Part shown: positions 1 through 8,740 of the stretch, piece by piece
Layout: each line of letters begins with the position of its first letter
How positions within the stretch are numbered: position 1 is the first letter of the stretch
Assembly: GCA_036741535.1 (NCBI GenBank)
Contig: DAINSB010000009.1
Span: forward strand, 1-28,803
Source of the DNA: Thermocaproicibacter sp036741535
GTDB taxonomy: Bacteria > Bacillota > Clostridia > Oscillospirales > Acutalibacteraceae
Reading direction: 5' to 3'
Length of the DNA stretch: 28,803 nucleotides
Notes under the pieces: model-generated
Seen by the model: the letters and a program-made list of their open reading frames with translations, nothing else
Told to the model about the DNA's origin: nothing
Databases searched by the model: none
Program-made: the position numbers and the translations under genes

Positions 1-1282
<1,282 letters not shown>

Positions 1283-1286
<4 letters not shown>

Positions 1287-1315
1287 AGGCAGGCAGCGCC
1301 TGCTTTTATTTTTTT
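1283..1315. terminator. Bidirectional intrinsic terminator between uvrA and murC
   Basis: A 12-bp stem (left arm 1283-1294, right arm 1298-1309, one G-U pair) closes on the 3-base loop AGC. A T run follows on the plus strand (1309-1315), and a matching A run precedes the stem (1277-1283), which gives a T run on the minus strand. It can therefore stop uvrA (+) and murC (-). The uvrA stop codon TAA at 1284-1286 is inside the left arm. Confidence 0.9.
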
Positions 1316-1320
1316 GGCCG

Positions 1321-2727
1321 TCAGGCCGTCTGCCCGGCCTTGACTGCAGGGGCACCCTGCTTATACTTTTCGACGATCCTGTTGGCGCATTTGTAAACGT
1401 CGCCGCCGCCGAGCGTCAGGATCAGGTCGCCGTCCTTCGCGTTTTCGACCATGTAGTCGGCGATTTCCTCGAAGGTTTTGAACCAGACGCATCCGGGAAT
1501 CTTCTTCGCAAGGTCCTTGGCGTAGATATGGTAGGTGTTGGTCTCCCGCACGGCGAGGATCTCCGACAGGACGACCCGGTCCGCGATCTGCAGCGCCTTG
1601 GCGAAATCGTCCAGCAGCAGGTAGGTGCGGGAATAGGTGTGCGGCTGAAAGACGGCCCAGACGCGCTCGAAGCCCATCTCCTTGGCCGCCGTAAGCGTCG
1701 CGGCCACTTCCGTGGGATGGTGCGCGAAGTCGTCGGCCACCGTCACGCCGTTAAATTCCCCGAGCCTTTCGAAGCGGCGGTGGACCCCCGTAAAAGCGTG
1801 TAGGCTTTTGACGATGCTCTCCGTCCCGACGCCCAGAAGATCCGCGACGGCGAAAGCCGCGAGCGCATTGTAGATGTTGTGCTTTCCCGGCACGCTCAGC
1901 TGAACCGAGGCGACGGGTTTCCCGTCCTTCAGAATGCTGAAATGCTCCCTCGCGCGGCGGACTTCCTGCAGATCGCAGGCGGCGTAGCGGTTCCCCCTGT
2001 CGAAGCCGTAGGTGACGACGCGCGCGGCGGCGATCCCCTTCACCGCCTTCATGGCGTTCGCATTGTCGCCGTTCACGACGATGGTGCCGGAGGTCTGCAG
2101 GGCGAACTGATGGAACGATTTGATGGTGTTCTCCACGGTGCCGAAATAGTCCAGGTGGTCGTTGTCGATGTTGAGGATGACGGAGATCGCGGGGTGGAGC
2201 TGGAGGAACGTGTCGACGTATTCGCAGGCCTCGCAGACGATGGTTTCGGATTTCCCGACCCGGCCGTTGCCGCCGATCAGGGGCAGCTTGCCGCCGATGA
2301 TCGCCGACGGGTCGAGGCCGGCTTCGAGCAGGATCTGCGTGATCATCGCCGTGGTCGTCGTTTTTCCGTGCGTGCCGGAGACCGCCACGGTATTTTTGTA
2401 CCGGCTCGTCACCATGCCGAGCATGACGGAGCGTTCCACTGCGGGGATACCGTTGCGCCGCGCGGCCACAAGCTCCGGGTTGTCGGGCTTGATGGCGGCG
2501 GAGTAGACGACTAACTCCGCGCCGTTTACGTTCTCCTCCCGCTGCCCCATGGAGACGGGGATGCCGTACGAACGGATGCGCGCAAGGGTGTCCGACTCGT
2601 TGGTGTCCGAGCCGGTCAGCTCATACCCTTTATGAAGAAGGATCTCCGCGATCGGGCACATGCCGGAACCGCCGATTCCGATGAAGTGAATCCTTTTTAC
2701 GGAGGACAGAAGATCAAGTTTTTCCAT
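1321..2727 (-). CDS. murC: UDP-N-acetylmuramate--L-alanine ligase
   Basis: MurC adds L-alanine to UDP-MurNAc with ATP, the first peptide step of cytoplasmic peptidoglycan precursor synthesis. The 468-residue product is full length. It shows the N-terminal Rossmann motif GIGGSGM (about 17-23), the P-loop GTHGKTTTT (118-126) that marks Mur ligases, a central domain with NIDNDHLDYFG, and the C-terminal DDFAHHPTEV segment. The start is ATG at 2727, preceded on the minus strand by AGGAG nine bases upstream. It converges on uvrA and is divergent from the dpa operon. The assignment to MurC rather than MurD/E/F or Mpl rests on the N-terminal motif, the HHPTEV segment and the length; Mpl is unlikely in this lineage. 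Confidence 0.96.
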   Translation of the reverse strand: MEKLDLLSSVKRIHFIGIGGSGMCPIAEILLHKGYELTGSDTNESDTLARIRSYGIPVSMGQREENVNGAELVVYSAAIKPDNPELVAARRNGIPAVERSVMLGMVTSRYKNTVAVSGTHGKTTTTAMITQILLEAGLDPSAIIGGKLPLIGGNGRVGKSETIVCEACEYVDTFLQLHPAISVILNIDNDHLDYFGTVENTIKSFHQFALQTSGTIVVNGDNANAMKAVKGIAAARVVTYGFDRGNRYAACDLQEVRRAREHFSILKDGKPVASVQLSVPGKHNIYNALAAFAVADLLGVGTESIVKSLHAFTGVHRRFERLGEFNGVTVADDFAHHPTEVAATLTAAKEMGFERVWAVFQPHTYSRTYLLLDDFAKALQIADRVVLSEILAVRETNTYHIYAKDLAKKIPGCVWFKTFEEIADYMVENAKDGDLILTLGGGDVYKCANRIVEKYKQGAPAVKAGQTA

Positions 2728-2865
2728 GCGAAAGAGCTCCTTTATTGTAGACGTGTCAGGTGTTGCAGGAATTCCTTACATAAATATATTGCCAAACATA
2801 CTCATAATAAACATCTTTCAGAAGAATTGCAAATAGAAATCGTTTTTTCCGGTGTGTCCGCTGGA

Positions 2866-2892
2866 ACGGCGGATGCCCTTTTTCATATTATG
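2866..2892 (+). promoter_or_regulatory. Candidate sporulation (sigma-K/sigma-E-like) promoter for dpaAB
   Basis: AC at 2866-2867 is followed after 16 bases by CATATTATG (2884-2892), one base from the sigma-K -10 pattern CATANNNTA. It lies about 30 bases before the dpaA start. Known control of dipicolinate synthase by the mother-cell factor sigma-K makes this plausible. The motif is short, so chance similarity cannot be excluded. Confidence 0.42.
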
Positions 2893-2920
2893 TTGTAAGA
2901 ATAAACGGAGGCCATGTCAA
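2892..2920 (-). promoter_or_regulatory. Candidate sigma-A promoter for murC
   Basis: On the minus strand a perfect TTGACA (2920-2915) is followed after 17 bases by TACAAC (2897-2892), four of six matches to the -10 consensus. It would give a 5' leader of about 155 bases. It overlaps the candidate dpaA promoter on the other strand. Confidence 0.4.
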
Positions 2921-2921
2921 A

Positions 2922-3782
2922 ATGAAAAATTACAGCTTTGGGGTCCTTGGAGGCGACCGCAGACAGATTTCTTTGGCTGAATCCCTTGCCGCGAGCGGTT
3001 TTGCCGTTTATGCGTGCGGCTTTGACAGCGTGGAGTTTTCTTTCCCGGTCAAAAAGGTGCCGTTCGACGAACTGGCGCGCCGCTGCGAGATCGTCATCCT
3101 TCCTCTGCCGGTCACGGACGACGGCGTTCACGTCAAAATGGAATTCGGAGGCGAGCCGGTCGCACTGGACGACGGCTTTGCCCGGAAGATGGACGGAAAA
3201 CGGGTGTTCGGGGGAATGATGGAACGGCTTTACCGCACCAGCCCGCTCTGGAAAAACATCCGGTCCGAGGATTACTACCTGCGCGACGACTTCGCCATCC
3301 GCAACGCCGTGCCGACGGCCGAAGGGGCCGTCGAGATCGCCATGCGGGAGTACCCCGGCACCATCAGCGGCAGCCGGTGCCTTGTGGCGGGCTTCGGCCG
3401 CGTCGGGAAAACGCTGGCGAGGATGCTGCGCGGCATCGGCGCACGGGTGACGGTCAGCGCCCGCCGCCCGTCGGACCTCGCATGGATCGAGTCGGAGGGA
3501 TACCGTTCCGCCGTCACGGGCAGCATCGGCACGCAGGAGGAGCAGTACGACGTCATCTTCAACACGGTTCCCGCGATGATTTTCAACCGGAAGGTCCTCT
3601 CCGGGCTGCGGGAATGCCGCCTGCTTGTCGACCTTGCGTCCGCACCCGGCGGGGTGGATTTCGAGGCCGCCGAAAAAATCGGCATCAAAGCACTCCTCGC
3701 GCCGTCGCTGCCCAACAGGGTCGCCCCGAAGACGGCCGGAGAGATCATCAAAGACACAGTCTGCCGTATGATAGGGGAGTGA
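2922..3782 (+). CDS. dpaA: Dipicolinate synthase subunit A
   Basis: DpaA (SpoVFA) is the dehydrogenase-like subunit that, with DpaB, converts a lysine-pathway intermediate (dihydrodipicolinate/HTPA) into dipicolinic acid in the mother cell of sporulating bacteria. The 286-residue product has the family N-terminus with GVLGGDRRQ near residues 7-15 and a second NAD(P)-binding Rossmann motif GFGRVG at 157-162. The ATG at 2922 follows GGAGG at 2907-2911 by ten bases; an ATG at 2914 is out of frame. dpaB begins six bases after the stop, so they form a two-gene operon. Unlike in Bacillus, where spoVFAB sits beside asd/dapG/dapA, the neighbour here is murC, and dapF/dapL lie about 20 kb away. Shows that the organism is very probably an endospore former. 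Confidence 0.94.
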   Translation: MKNYSFGVLGGDRRQISLAESLAASGFAVYACGFDSVEFSFPVKKVPFDELARRCEIVILPLPVTDDGVHVKMEFGGEPVALDDGFARKMDGKRVFGGMMERLYRTSPLWKNIRSEDYYLRDDFAIRNAVPTAEGAVEIAMREYPGTISGSRCLVAGFGRVGKTLARMLRGIGARVTVSARRPSDLAWIESEGYRSAVTGSIGTQEEQYDVIFNTVPAMIFNRKVLSGLRECRLLVDLASAPGGVDFEAAEKIGIKALLAPSLPNRVAPKTAGEIIKDTVCRMIGE

Positions 3783-3788
3783 GACAGT

Positions 3789-4361
3789 ATGGAAAAACAG
3801 GTGTTCGGGTTCGCAATGTGCGCCTCCTACTGCACGTTTCGCAGCGTGATTGACGAGATGCGGAAAATCCGGCAGCTCGGGTATGAGCTGCTGCCCGTCA
3901 TGTCGTACAACGCCAGCGAGACGGACACGCGGTTCGGAAGGGCCGCGGATTTCGTCTGGGAAGTCGAAGACATCTGCGGGAAAAAGATCATCAACACCAT
4001 CGCCGCCGCGGAGCCGATCGGCCCCAAAAAGCTGGTGGACCTCATGATCGTGGCGCCGTGCACGGGGAACACCCTCGGGAAGCTCGCGAACGGGATCACG
4101 GATACGCCCGTGACCATGGCGGTGAAATCGACCCTGCGCATCGGCCTGCCCGTCGTTCTGGCGCCGGCCACGAACGACGCGCTCGCGGCGTCGGCTGCGA
4201 ACATCGGGAGGCTGCTGAACGCGAAAAACGTCTATTTCGTACCGATGTCGCAGGACAATCCGGAGAAAAAGCCGTCCTCCCTCGTCTCGCATTTCGACCT
4301 GATCCTGCCGACGGCGCTTTCCGCGCTCGAGGGCAAGCAGCTGCAGCCGGTCTTCCGCTGA
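3789..4361 (+). CDS. dpaB: Dipicolinate synthase subunit B (flavoprotein)
   Basis: DpaB (SpoVFB) is the flavoprotein-like partner of DpaA in dipicolinate synthesis. The product is 190 residues, the usual family size. It has the early segment GFAMCASYCTF, the central MIVAPCTGNTLGKLANGITD that resembles the FMN-binding region of the PPC decarboxylase/UbiX flavoprotein family, and APATNDALAAS further on. The ribosome site AGGGGAG overlaps the dpaA stop, which suggests translational coupling. It is probably expressed only in the mother cell from the dpaA promoter. No clear terminator follows: a weak six-pair hairpin at its stop lacks a T run. Confidence 0.93.
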   Translation: MEKQVFGFAMCASYCTFRSVIDEMRKIRQLGYELLPVMSYNASETDTRFGRAADFVWEVEDICGKKIINTIAAAEPIGPKKLVDLMIVAPCTGNTLGKLANGITDTPVTMAVKSTLRIGLPVVLAPATNDALAASAANIGRLLNAKNVYFVPMSQDNPEKKPSSLVSHFDLILPTALSALEGKQLQPVFR

Positions 4362-4377
4362 ACGCGGAAAAGCCGTC

Positions 4378-4407
4378 TTGCCATTCTGCCCTCCGTTGTG
4401 GTATGAT
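4378..4407 (+). promoter_or_regulatory. Sigma-A promoter with extended -10
   Basis: TTGCCA (4378-4383), an 18-base spacer, then TATGAT (4402-4407) preceded by TGG, an extended -10. It lies directly upstream of the zinc-ribbon gene at 4433 and gives it a separate transcript from dpaAB. Confidence 0.7.
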
Positions 4408-4432
4408 ACAGCTGGAAAGGACGGCGGCGTAG

Positions 4433-4924
4433 ATGCTCTACTGTGCAAAATGCGAAACGCTGAGCCTCGACGGGGAAACCTGCCCCCTGTGCGGAGGGAA
4501 AAACCTGCGGGAGGCGAGGCCGGGCGACCCCGTCCTGCTGCTCACGACGGGCGGCGAAGAGAGCAGGCGGATCTGCAGCGCGTTCGAGGACGCCGGGATT
4601 CCGCACGAGGCGCGTCCGCTCGGGACCGGCGGGATCATGAAGATCTACACCGGCGCTCCGGACAACGTGTCGGACGTGCGGATTTTTGTGCCGTTTCAGG
4701 CCGTTGAACCGTGCAGGAAGATTCTGACGGAAATCGGGGCTTTGAACGAAAGCGGCGGGAAAGACGGGCCCTCCCCGAAAACCGGCCCCGGGGAATCCCA
4801 GAGCCGGGGCCGGCGCGTATGCAGAAAGATTTTCGCCGCCTTTCTGTTTCTTCTCGCGATCGTTCTGGTCGTGGAACTGTCAGACAGCCTTGTGGAGTTT
4901 GTAAAAACCCTGTTCCGGCATTGA
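4433..4924 (+). CDS. Zinc-ribbon, DUF2007-like, C-terminally membrane-anchored protein
   Basis: No gene name is recognised. The 163-residue product starts with a small zinc ribbon: two CxxC pairs at Cys4/Cys7 and Cys17/Cys20. Residues about 32-100 (PVLLLTTGGEESRRICSAFE, ending in a FVPF strand and a CRKIL helix) resemble the DUF2007 'putative signal transducing' fold in pattern. A polar, Gly/Pro/Ser-rich linker follows, and then one hydrophobic segment at about 134-150, so the protein is probably a tail-anchored membrane protein with its zinc ribbon in the cytoplasm. It has its own promoter and stands alone between dpaB and the minus-strand transporter. The role is unknown; the DUF2007 link is inference from pattern, not a search. 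Confidence 0.8.
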   Translation: MLYCAKCETLSLDGETCPLCGGKNLREARPGDPVLLLTTGGEESRRICSAFEDAGIPHEARPLGTGGIMKIYTGAPDNVSDVRIFVPFQAVEPCRKILTEIGALNESGGKDGPSPKTGPGESQSRGRRVCRKIFAAFLFLLAIVLVVELSDSLVEFVKTLFRH

Positions 4925-4930
4925 AGACAA

Positions 4931-4967
4931 AAGAACCGGAGGCGGCGCTTTTCCGTCTCCGGTTCTT
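4931..4967. terminator. Long hairpin between convergent genes; terminator mainly for the EamA gene
   Basis: A 15-bp stem (arms 4931-4945 and 4953-4967, one G-U pair) closes on a 7-base loop. On the minus strand it is followed by TTTTGTCTT, a fair U tract, so it should end the transporter transcript. On the plus strand the following bases (GACTGTTATGTTTT) are less T-rich, so stopping of the 4433 gene may be weaker. Confidence 0.75.
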
Positions 4968-4972
4968 GACTG

Positions 4973-5896
4973 TTATGTTTTGGCGTGTTCCGCGCGGACC
5001 CGTCTTTTTGCTTTCCGGCTCCTGAAGTTGAAGGCTTCCGGCTGGAGCTCCGAAAGGAAGACGGCCGCGAAGATCAGGACCCCTCCGAACAGCATCTGGA
5101 TCGTGACGGATTCGTTCAGAAAAATAACGCCGAACACCGTGCCGAACACCGATTCCAGCGCCATGATCAGCGACGCTTTCGACGGGTCCGTATACTTCTG
5201 GCAGACCATCTGCAGGAGGAACGCGGCGGTGGTGCTGAAGACCGCCAGATACAGCAGGGAGAGGACGGTCCCGGTTTCCATCCGCCCCGGAAAAGGCTCC
5301 GTGACGGCCGCAATCGGCAGCGTCACCCCCATGCTGAAAGCGGTCTGCAGAATCGTCAGGAGAATCGGGTCCCGTTTTTCGGTAAAAATATCGATGGCGA
5401 CGATCTGAAAAGAAAAGAACAGCCCGCAGCCAATCGACATCAGGTCGCCGGATCCGATGGTGAAGCCCGGCCCGACGGATAAAAGCCCCACCCCGGCGAT
5501 GCAGAGAAAGGCCGCGGCGACGTTCTGCAGTTTCGGTTTACGGCGTTTGATCGCCCAGTACACGAACGGCACCAGCACGCAGTACACGGAAGTGAGAAAC
5601 GCATTTTTCCCCGCCGTCGTATATTTGGCCCCGTAGGTCTGAAACTCAAAGCCGATCGCGCCCAAAATCCCGATCACCGCTCCGCCCGCCAAGTCCGGGA
5701 GGCGGATCTTTTTGAGCCTCCTGAAAAAGATGACGCACATCAGCAGAAACGCGATCCCGAAACGGATGGAGATCAGGTAGGACGGCGGCACCGCCCGGGT
5801 CGTGTCCTTCACCACGACGAACGCGCTGCCCCAGATGACGGTGGCCGTAAGAAGGCCGAGTTCCGCGGCCCGGGCCTGATTCCGAATTTTGATCAC
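4973..5896 (-). CDS. DMT-superfamily (EamA) transporter
   Basis: This is a multi-span membrane protein of the drug/metabolite transporter superfamily, which exports or imports small metabolites; the substrate cannot be told. The product is about 307 residues, the usual size, with about ten hydrophobic segments in two EamA repeats. The first repeat opens with the typical LLTATVIWGSAFVVVK. The second has conserved ALESVFGTVFGVIFLNE before the last two spans. A basic tail (RSRKAKRRVRAEH) ends the protein. The frame is open from a GTG at 5905, but that codon overlaps the only ribosome site, GAGG at 5905-5908. The GTG at 5896, eight bases downstream of GAGG, is the better start. It has its own promoter and terminator. 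Confidence 0.88.
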   Translation of the reverse strand: MIKIRNQARAAELGLLTATVIWGSAFVVVKDTTRAVPPSYLISIRFGIAFLLMCVIFFRRLKKIRLPDLAGGAVIGILGAIGFEFQTYGAKYTTAGKNAFLTSVYCVLVPFVYWAIKRRKPKLQNVAAAFLCIAGVGLLSVGPGFTIGSGDLMSIGCGLFFSFQIVAIDIFTEKRDPILLTILQTAFSMGVTLPIAAVTEPFPGRMETGTVLSLLYLAVFSTTAAFLLQMVCQKYTDPSKASLIMALESVFGTVFGVIFLNESVTIQMLFGGVLIFAAVFLSELQPEAFNFRSRKAKRRVRAEHAKT

Positions 5897-5931
5897 GCCA
5901 CACACCTCAAATCATACGCACAAACAGGGAT

Positions 5932-5960
5932 ATTATAGCATCCGCCTTTTCTCCGCGCAA
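5932..5960 (-). promoter_or_regulatory. Sigma-A promoter for the EamA gene
   Basis: On the minus strand TTGCGC (5960-5955), a 17-base spacer, then a perfect TATAAT (5937-5932) with the extended -10 TGC. The transcript would start about 30 bases before the GTG start. It is back-to-back with the yfmF promoter. Confidence 0.7.
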
Positions 5961-6031
5961 GACCGCGCGGCGGCGGGAAGGGAAATCTTTCCGCGGGCCG
6001 CGGGATTCTTCTTTTATAAGCACGGCGATTG

Positions 6032-6040
6032 TGATATAAT
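6032..6040 (+). promoter_or_regulatory. Extended -10 promoter for the yfmF operon
   Basis: TGATATAAT at 6032-6040 is a perfect -10 with the extended TGN element. No good -35 box is seen 16-18 bases upstream, as is common with extended -10 promoters. It would start the long run of genes from yfmF onward. Confidence 0.55.
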
Positions 6041-6092
6041 AATACCTGTATCTCTTTGTCTGAATCGAAATTCTTTGGAGATGAAAATCGGA

Positions 6093-7376
6093 ATGACAGG
6101 AATTGAACTGCGCCCCGTCTGCGACGGCGTCAATTTCAGAAGTATTCAGGACAGCCGTTTTAAAACGGAACGCATGTCCATCCATTTTTTATTGCCGCTC
6201 AAAAAAGATTCCGTGTCCGCGAACGCCATTCTGCCGTTTCTGCTCACCCGTGCCAGCAGAAAATATCCGGACTACACCAAGCTGAACGAGCACCTGGAAG
6301 AACTGTACGGGGCGGTCCTCGGCGCCGACGTGCAGAAACTGGGGGACATCCAGGTGCTTTCCATTTCCGCCTCCGGGATCGCGGACCGCTATTCGTTGAA
6401 AAAGGAGCCGGTCGCGGCGGAGCTTTCGCGCCTTTTGTGCAGCATGGTGTTCGATCCGCCGTTTCAGGACGGGTTGTTCCCCGAGGACGGCTTTGCGCAG
6501 GAGCGGCGTCAGCTGATCGAGACGCTCCGCTCCGAGTTCAACGACAAGCGCTCGTACGCGCTGCGCCGCTGCGAAGAGATCATGTGCGCTGCCGAGCCGT
6601 ACGGCATCGGCCGGTGCGGCACGGAGGAAGACATCCGCGCCCTCGAGCGGAAAGACCTCACCAAAGCGTGGAGTGAAATGATCCACCGCGCGCGGGTCGA
6701 GATCATGGTCCTCGGCGACTGCGACCCGAATCCGGTTTTCGAGAATTTCTCCGCCGTTTTCCGCAGTCTCGGCCGCGGGCCGGCCGTCGGCTGCGAGACG
6801 AAGGTCGTCCGCTCGGCGGCCCGCACCAGCGAAACGGCCGAGAAAATGAACGTGGCCCAGTCGAAACTCGTGCTCGGATTCCGGACAGGCATTGCGGAGC
6901 CTGACGCCGCGGTCCCGGCCGTCAAGCTGATGAGCGCCGTGTTCGGCGGAACGCCGAATTCCAAGCTCTTCCTGAACGTGCGCGAAAAATTGAGCCTCTG
7001 CTATTACTGCAGCTCGGTCTATTACCCGATCAAGGGGATCCTGATGGTCCAGAGCGGAGTCGAGACGAAAAACATCAACCGCGCCAGAGAGGAGATCCTC
7101 CATCAGCTCGAAGAGGTCCGGAACGGAAATTTCACGGACGACGAGCTGAAAGCCGCGAAGCTGAGCCTCTGCAACAGCTACCGCACGCTCGGCGACTCGC
7201 TCGACGGCCTCGAGGCGTGGTATCTTTCCAAGACCTTTTTTTCCCCCGGCCAGCTTCCGGAAGAAGAGGCCGCGAGGGTCGGCGCCGTGACGCGCGAGGA
7301 AGTCAGGAAGGCCGCCGGCGATGTGACGCTGGACACGGTATACTGTCTTGAGGGAAGCGAGGCGAGCGCCGAATGA
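6093..7376 (+). CDS. yfmF: M16-family inactive-type subunit, YfmF-like (EF-P modification-associated)
   Basis: A member of the M16 (insulinase-like) fold paired with the gene just downstream. In Bacillus the pair is called YmfF/YmfH (YfmF/YfmH in NCBI names) and is linked to 5-aminopentanol modification of elongation factor P; the exact biochemical role is not settled. The 427-residue product matches the usual length. The zinc motif HxxEH is missing: the equivalent region reads TKLNEHLEELYGA, so this is probably the non-catalytic half of a heterodimer. The frame is open upstream to 5889, but that would cross the promoter. ATG 6081 directly abuts GGAG (6077-6080), so ATG 6093 is preferred; it begins MTGIELRPVCDG. 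Its stop overlaps the next start by four bases. Confidence 0.88.
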   Translation: MTGIELRPVCDGVNFRSIQDSRFKTERMSIHFLLPLKKDSVSANAILPFLLTRASRKYPDYTKLNEHLEELYGAVLGADVQKLGDIQVLSISASGIADRYSLKKEPVAAELSRLLCSMVFDPPFQDGLFPEDGFAQERRQLIETLRSEFNDKRSYALRRCEEIMCAAEPYGIGRCGTEEDIRALERKDLTKAWSEMIHRARVEIMVLGDCDPNPVFENFSAVFRSLGRGPAVGCETKVVRSAARTSETAEKMNVAQSKLVLGFRTGIAEPDAAVPAVKLMSAVFGGTPNSKLFLNVREKLSLCYYCSSVYYPIKGILMVQSGVETKNINRAREEILHQLEEVRNGNFTDDELKAAKLSLCNSYRTLGDSLDGLEAWYLSKTFFSPGQLPEEEAARVGAVTREEVRKAAGDVTLDTVYCLEGSEASAE

Positions 7377-8656
7377 GCACGATGAAAGAAATCAAAAGCG
7401 AGAGGGCCGGGGAACGGTACTATGAGGTCCATCATCCGTCCGGCCTGAAGATCCTGATTTATCCGAAGGAGAAAAGCAGCTCGTCCTATGCGATCTTCGG
7501 AACGAAATACGGTTCCATCGACAACTGCTTCCGCCTGAAGGGGGAAGCGGAATCCCATTGCGTTCCGAACGGCATCGCGCATTACCTCGAGCACAAGCTG
7601 TTTGAAAGCGAAGACGGCGACGCCTTTGCGCGCTATGCCAAGACGGGGGCCTCCGCGAACGCCTACACCTCGTTCGACATGACCTGCTATCTGTTCAGTT
7701 GCACGGCCAACGTCTACGAGTCCCTCGAGATCCTGCTCGATTTCGTCCAGTCCCCCTATTTTACGGAGCAGACCGTGCAGAAGGAACAGGGGATCATCGG
7801 CCAGGAGATCCGCATGTACGACGACGACCCCCAGTGGCGCGTGCTTTTCAACCTTCTGGGGGCCCTTTACCACACGCATCCGGTCAAGATCGACATCGCG
7901 GGCACGACGGAAAGCATCGCGAAGATCACGCCGGAGCTGCTTTACCGGTGCTACAGGACCTTTTACAACCTGAACAACATGGTTCTCTGCATCGCGGGAA
8001 ACGTCGAGCCGGAGCGCGTTCTGTCCCTCTGCGACAAGATGCTGAAACCCTCCGGGCCGTTCGGGGTCGAGCGCATTTTCGAGCCGGAGCCGGAAGCGGT
8101 CGTCAGGAGGAGAGTGGAACAGAAGCTCGCCGTGGCGGTCCCGCTGTTCGAGCTCGGGTTTAAAGAGTCCGTGAAGGGCGGCCGGGCGACGACCGGGCAA
8201 CTCGCGGAGACGGAGATCCTGCTGGAGGCGATCTCCTCTCCGGCTTCCCCGCTCTACCGCAGGCTGCTGGACGCCGGCCTGATCAACGAGGCTTCCTTCG
8301 GGCACGAATATTTTGAAGGACCGGGTTTCGCGTCCGTCATCTTTTCAGGGGAATCCAAAGACCCGGACGCCGTGGCGGAGGAGATCCGGAACGAGATCGC
8401 GCGGGTGCGCAGAGAGGGCCTCGATTCCCGCGCGTTCGAGCGCGCGAAGAAGTCCGTCTACGGGCGCAACATCGCGGCCCTCAACAACGTGGAGAGCATC
8501 GCAAATTCCCTCGTGGCGCTCACTTTCGCCGGCCGGGAACTGTTCGATTATATCGACGCGGCGGCATGCGCCGACCTCGACGCGGTGGCGGCGCGCTTTG
8601 AAACGCAGATGGACCCCGAGACTTCGGCCCTGTCCGTCATTCTGCCGCAGGGGTGA
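7373..8656 (+). CDS. yfmH: M16-family zinc peptidase-like protein, YfmH-like
   Basis: The catalytic-type partner of YfmF. The 427-residue product carries the M16 zinc motif HYLEH at residues 70-74 and a likely third zinc ligand Glu at about 145 in IIGQEIRMYDDDP. An ASANAYTSFDMTCYLF stretch follows the zinc motif as in this family. The C-terminal half is the second, non-catalytic M16 domain. It starts at ATG 7373 inside the ATGA overlap with yfmF, with GAGG ten bases upstream, so the two are translationally coupled. By family it is probably cytoplasmic, since there is no signal peptide. Neither an EF-P gene nor ymfI is in this window, so the EF-P link rests on the family name alone. Confidence 0.92.
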   Translation: MSTMKEIKSERAGERYYEVHHPSGLKILIYPKEKSSSSYAIFGTKYGSIDNCFRLKGEAESHCVPNGIAHYLEHKLFESEDGDAFARYAKTGASANAYTSFDMTCYLFSCTANVYESLEILLDFVQSPYFTEQTVQKEQGIIGQEIRMYDDDPQWRVLFNLLGALYHTHPVKIDIAGTTESIAKITPELLYRCYRTFYNLNNMVLCIAGNVEPERVLSLCDKMLKPSGPFGVERIFEPEPEAVVRRRVEQKLAVAVPLFELGFKESVKGGRATTGQLAETEILLEAISSPASPLYRRLLDAGLINEASFGHEYFEGPGFASVIFSGESKDPDAVAEEIRNEIARVRREGLDSRAFERAKKSVYGRNIAALNNVESIANSLVALTFAGRELFDYIDAAACADLDAVAARFETQMDPETSALSVILPQG

Positions 8657-8674
8657 AAGGCGGACCGCGCTGAA

Positions 8675-8722
8675 CGGCGGGACCCGCGAGCAGGCACGGC
8701 CTGCCGCCGCATATTTTATTTT
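8675..8722 (+). terminator. Hairpin with T-rich tail in the yfmH-lgt gap
   Basis: An inner stem GCAGGC/GCCTGC (8690-8695 with 8699-8704, loop ACG) sits inside an outer stem CGGCG/CGCCG (8675-8679 with 8705-8709). ATATTTTATTTTT follows. It may be a partial terminator or attenuator that lowers read-through into lgt. The interrupted T tract and the asymmetric internal loop make it uncertain. Confidence 0.4.
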
Positions 8723-8740
8723 TAGAAATGGGTGGTACAA

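Noticed and set aside
4353..4369. Hairpin TTCCGC/GCGGAA at the dpaB stop as a terminator
   Set aside because: Only six pairs, and no T run follows.
2883..4448. 521-codon minus-strand frame opposite dpaA-dpaB
   Set aside because: Low-complexity basic/acidic translation with no ribosome site; dpaA and dpaB are certain.
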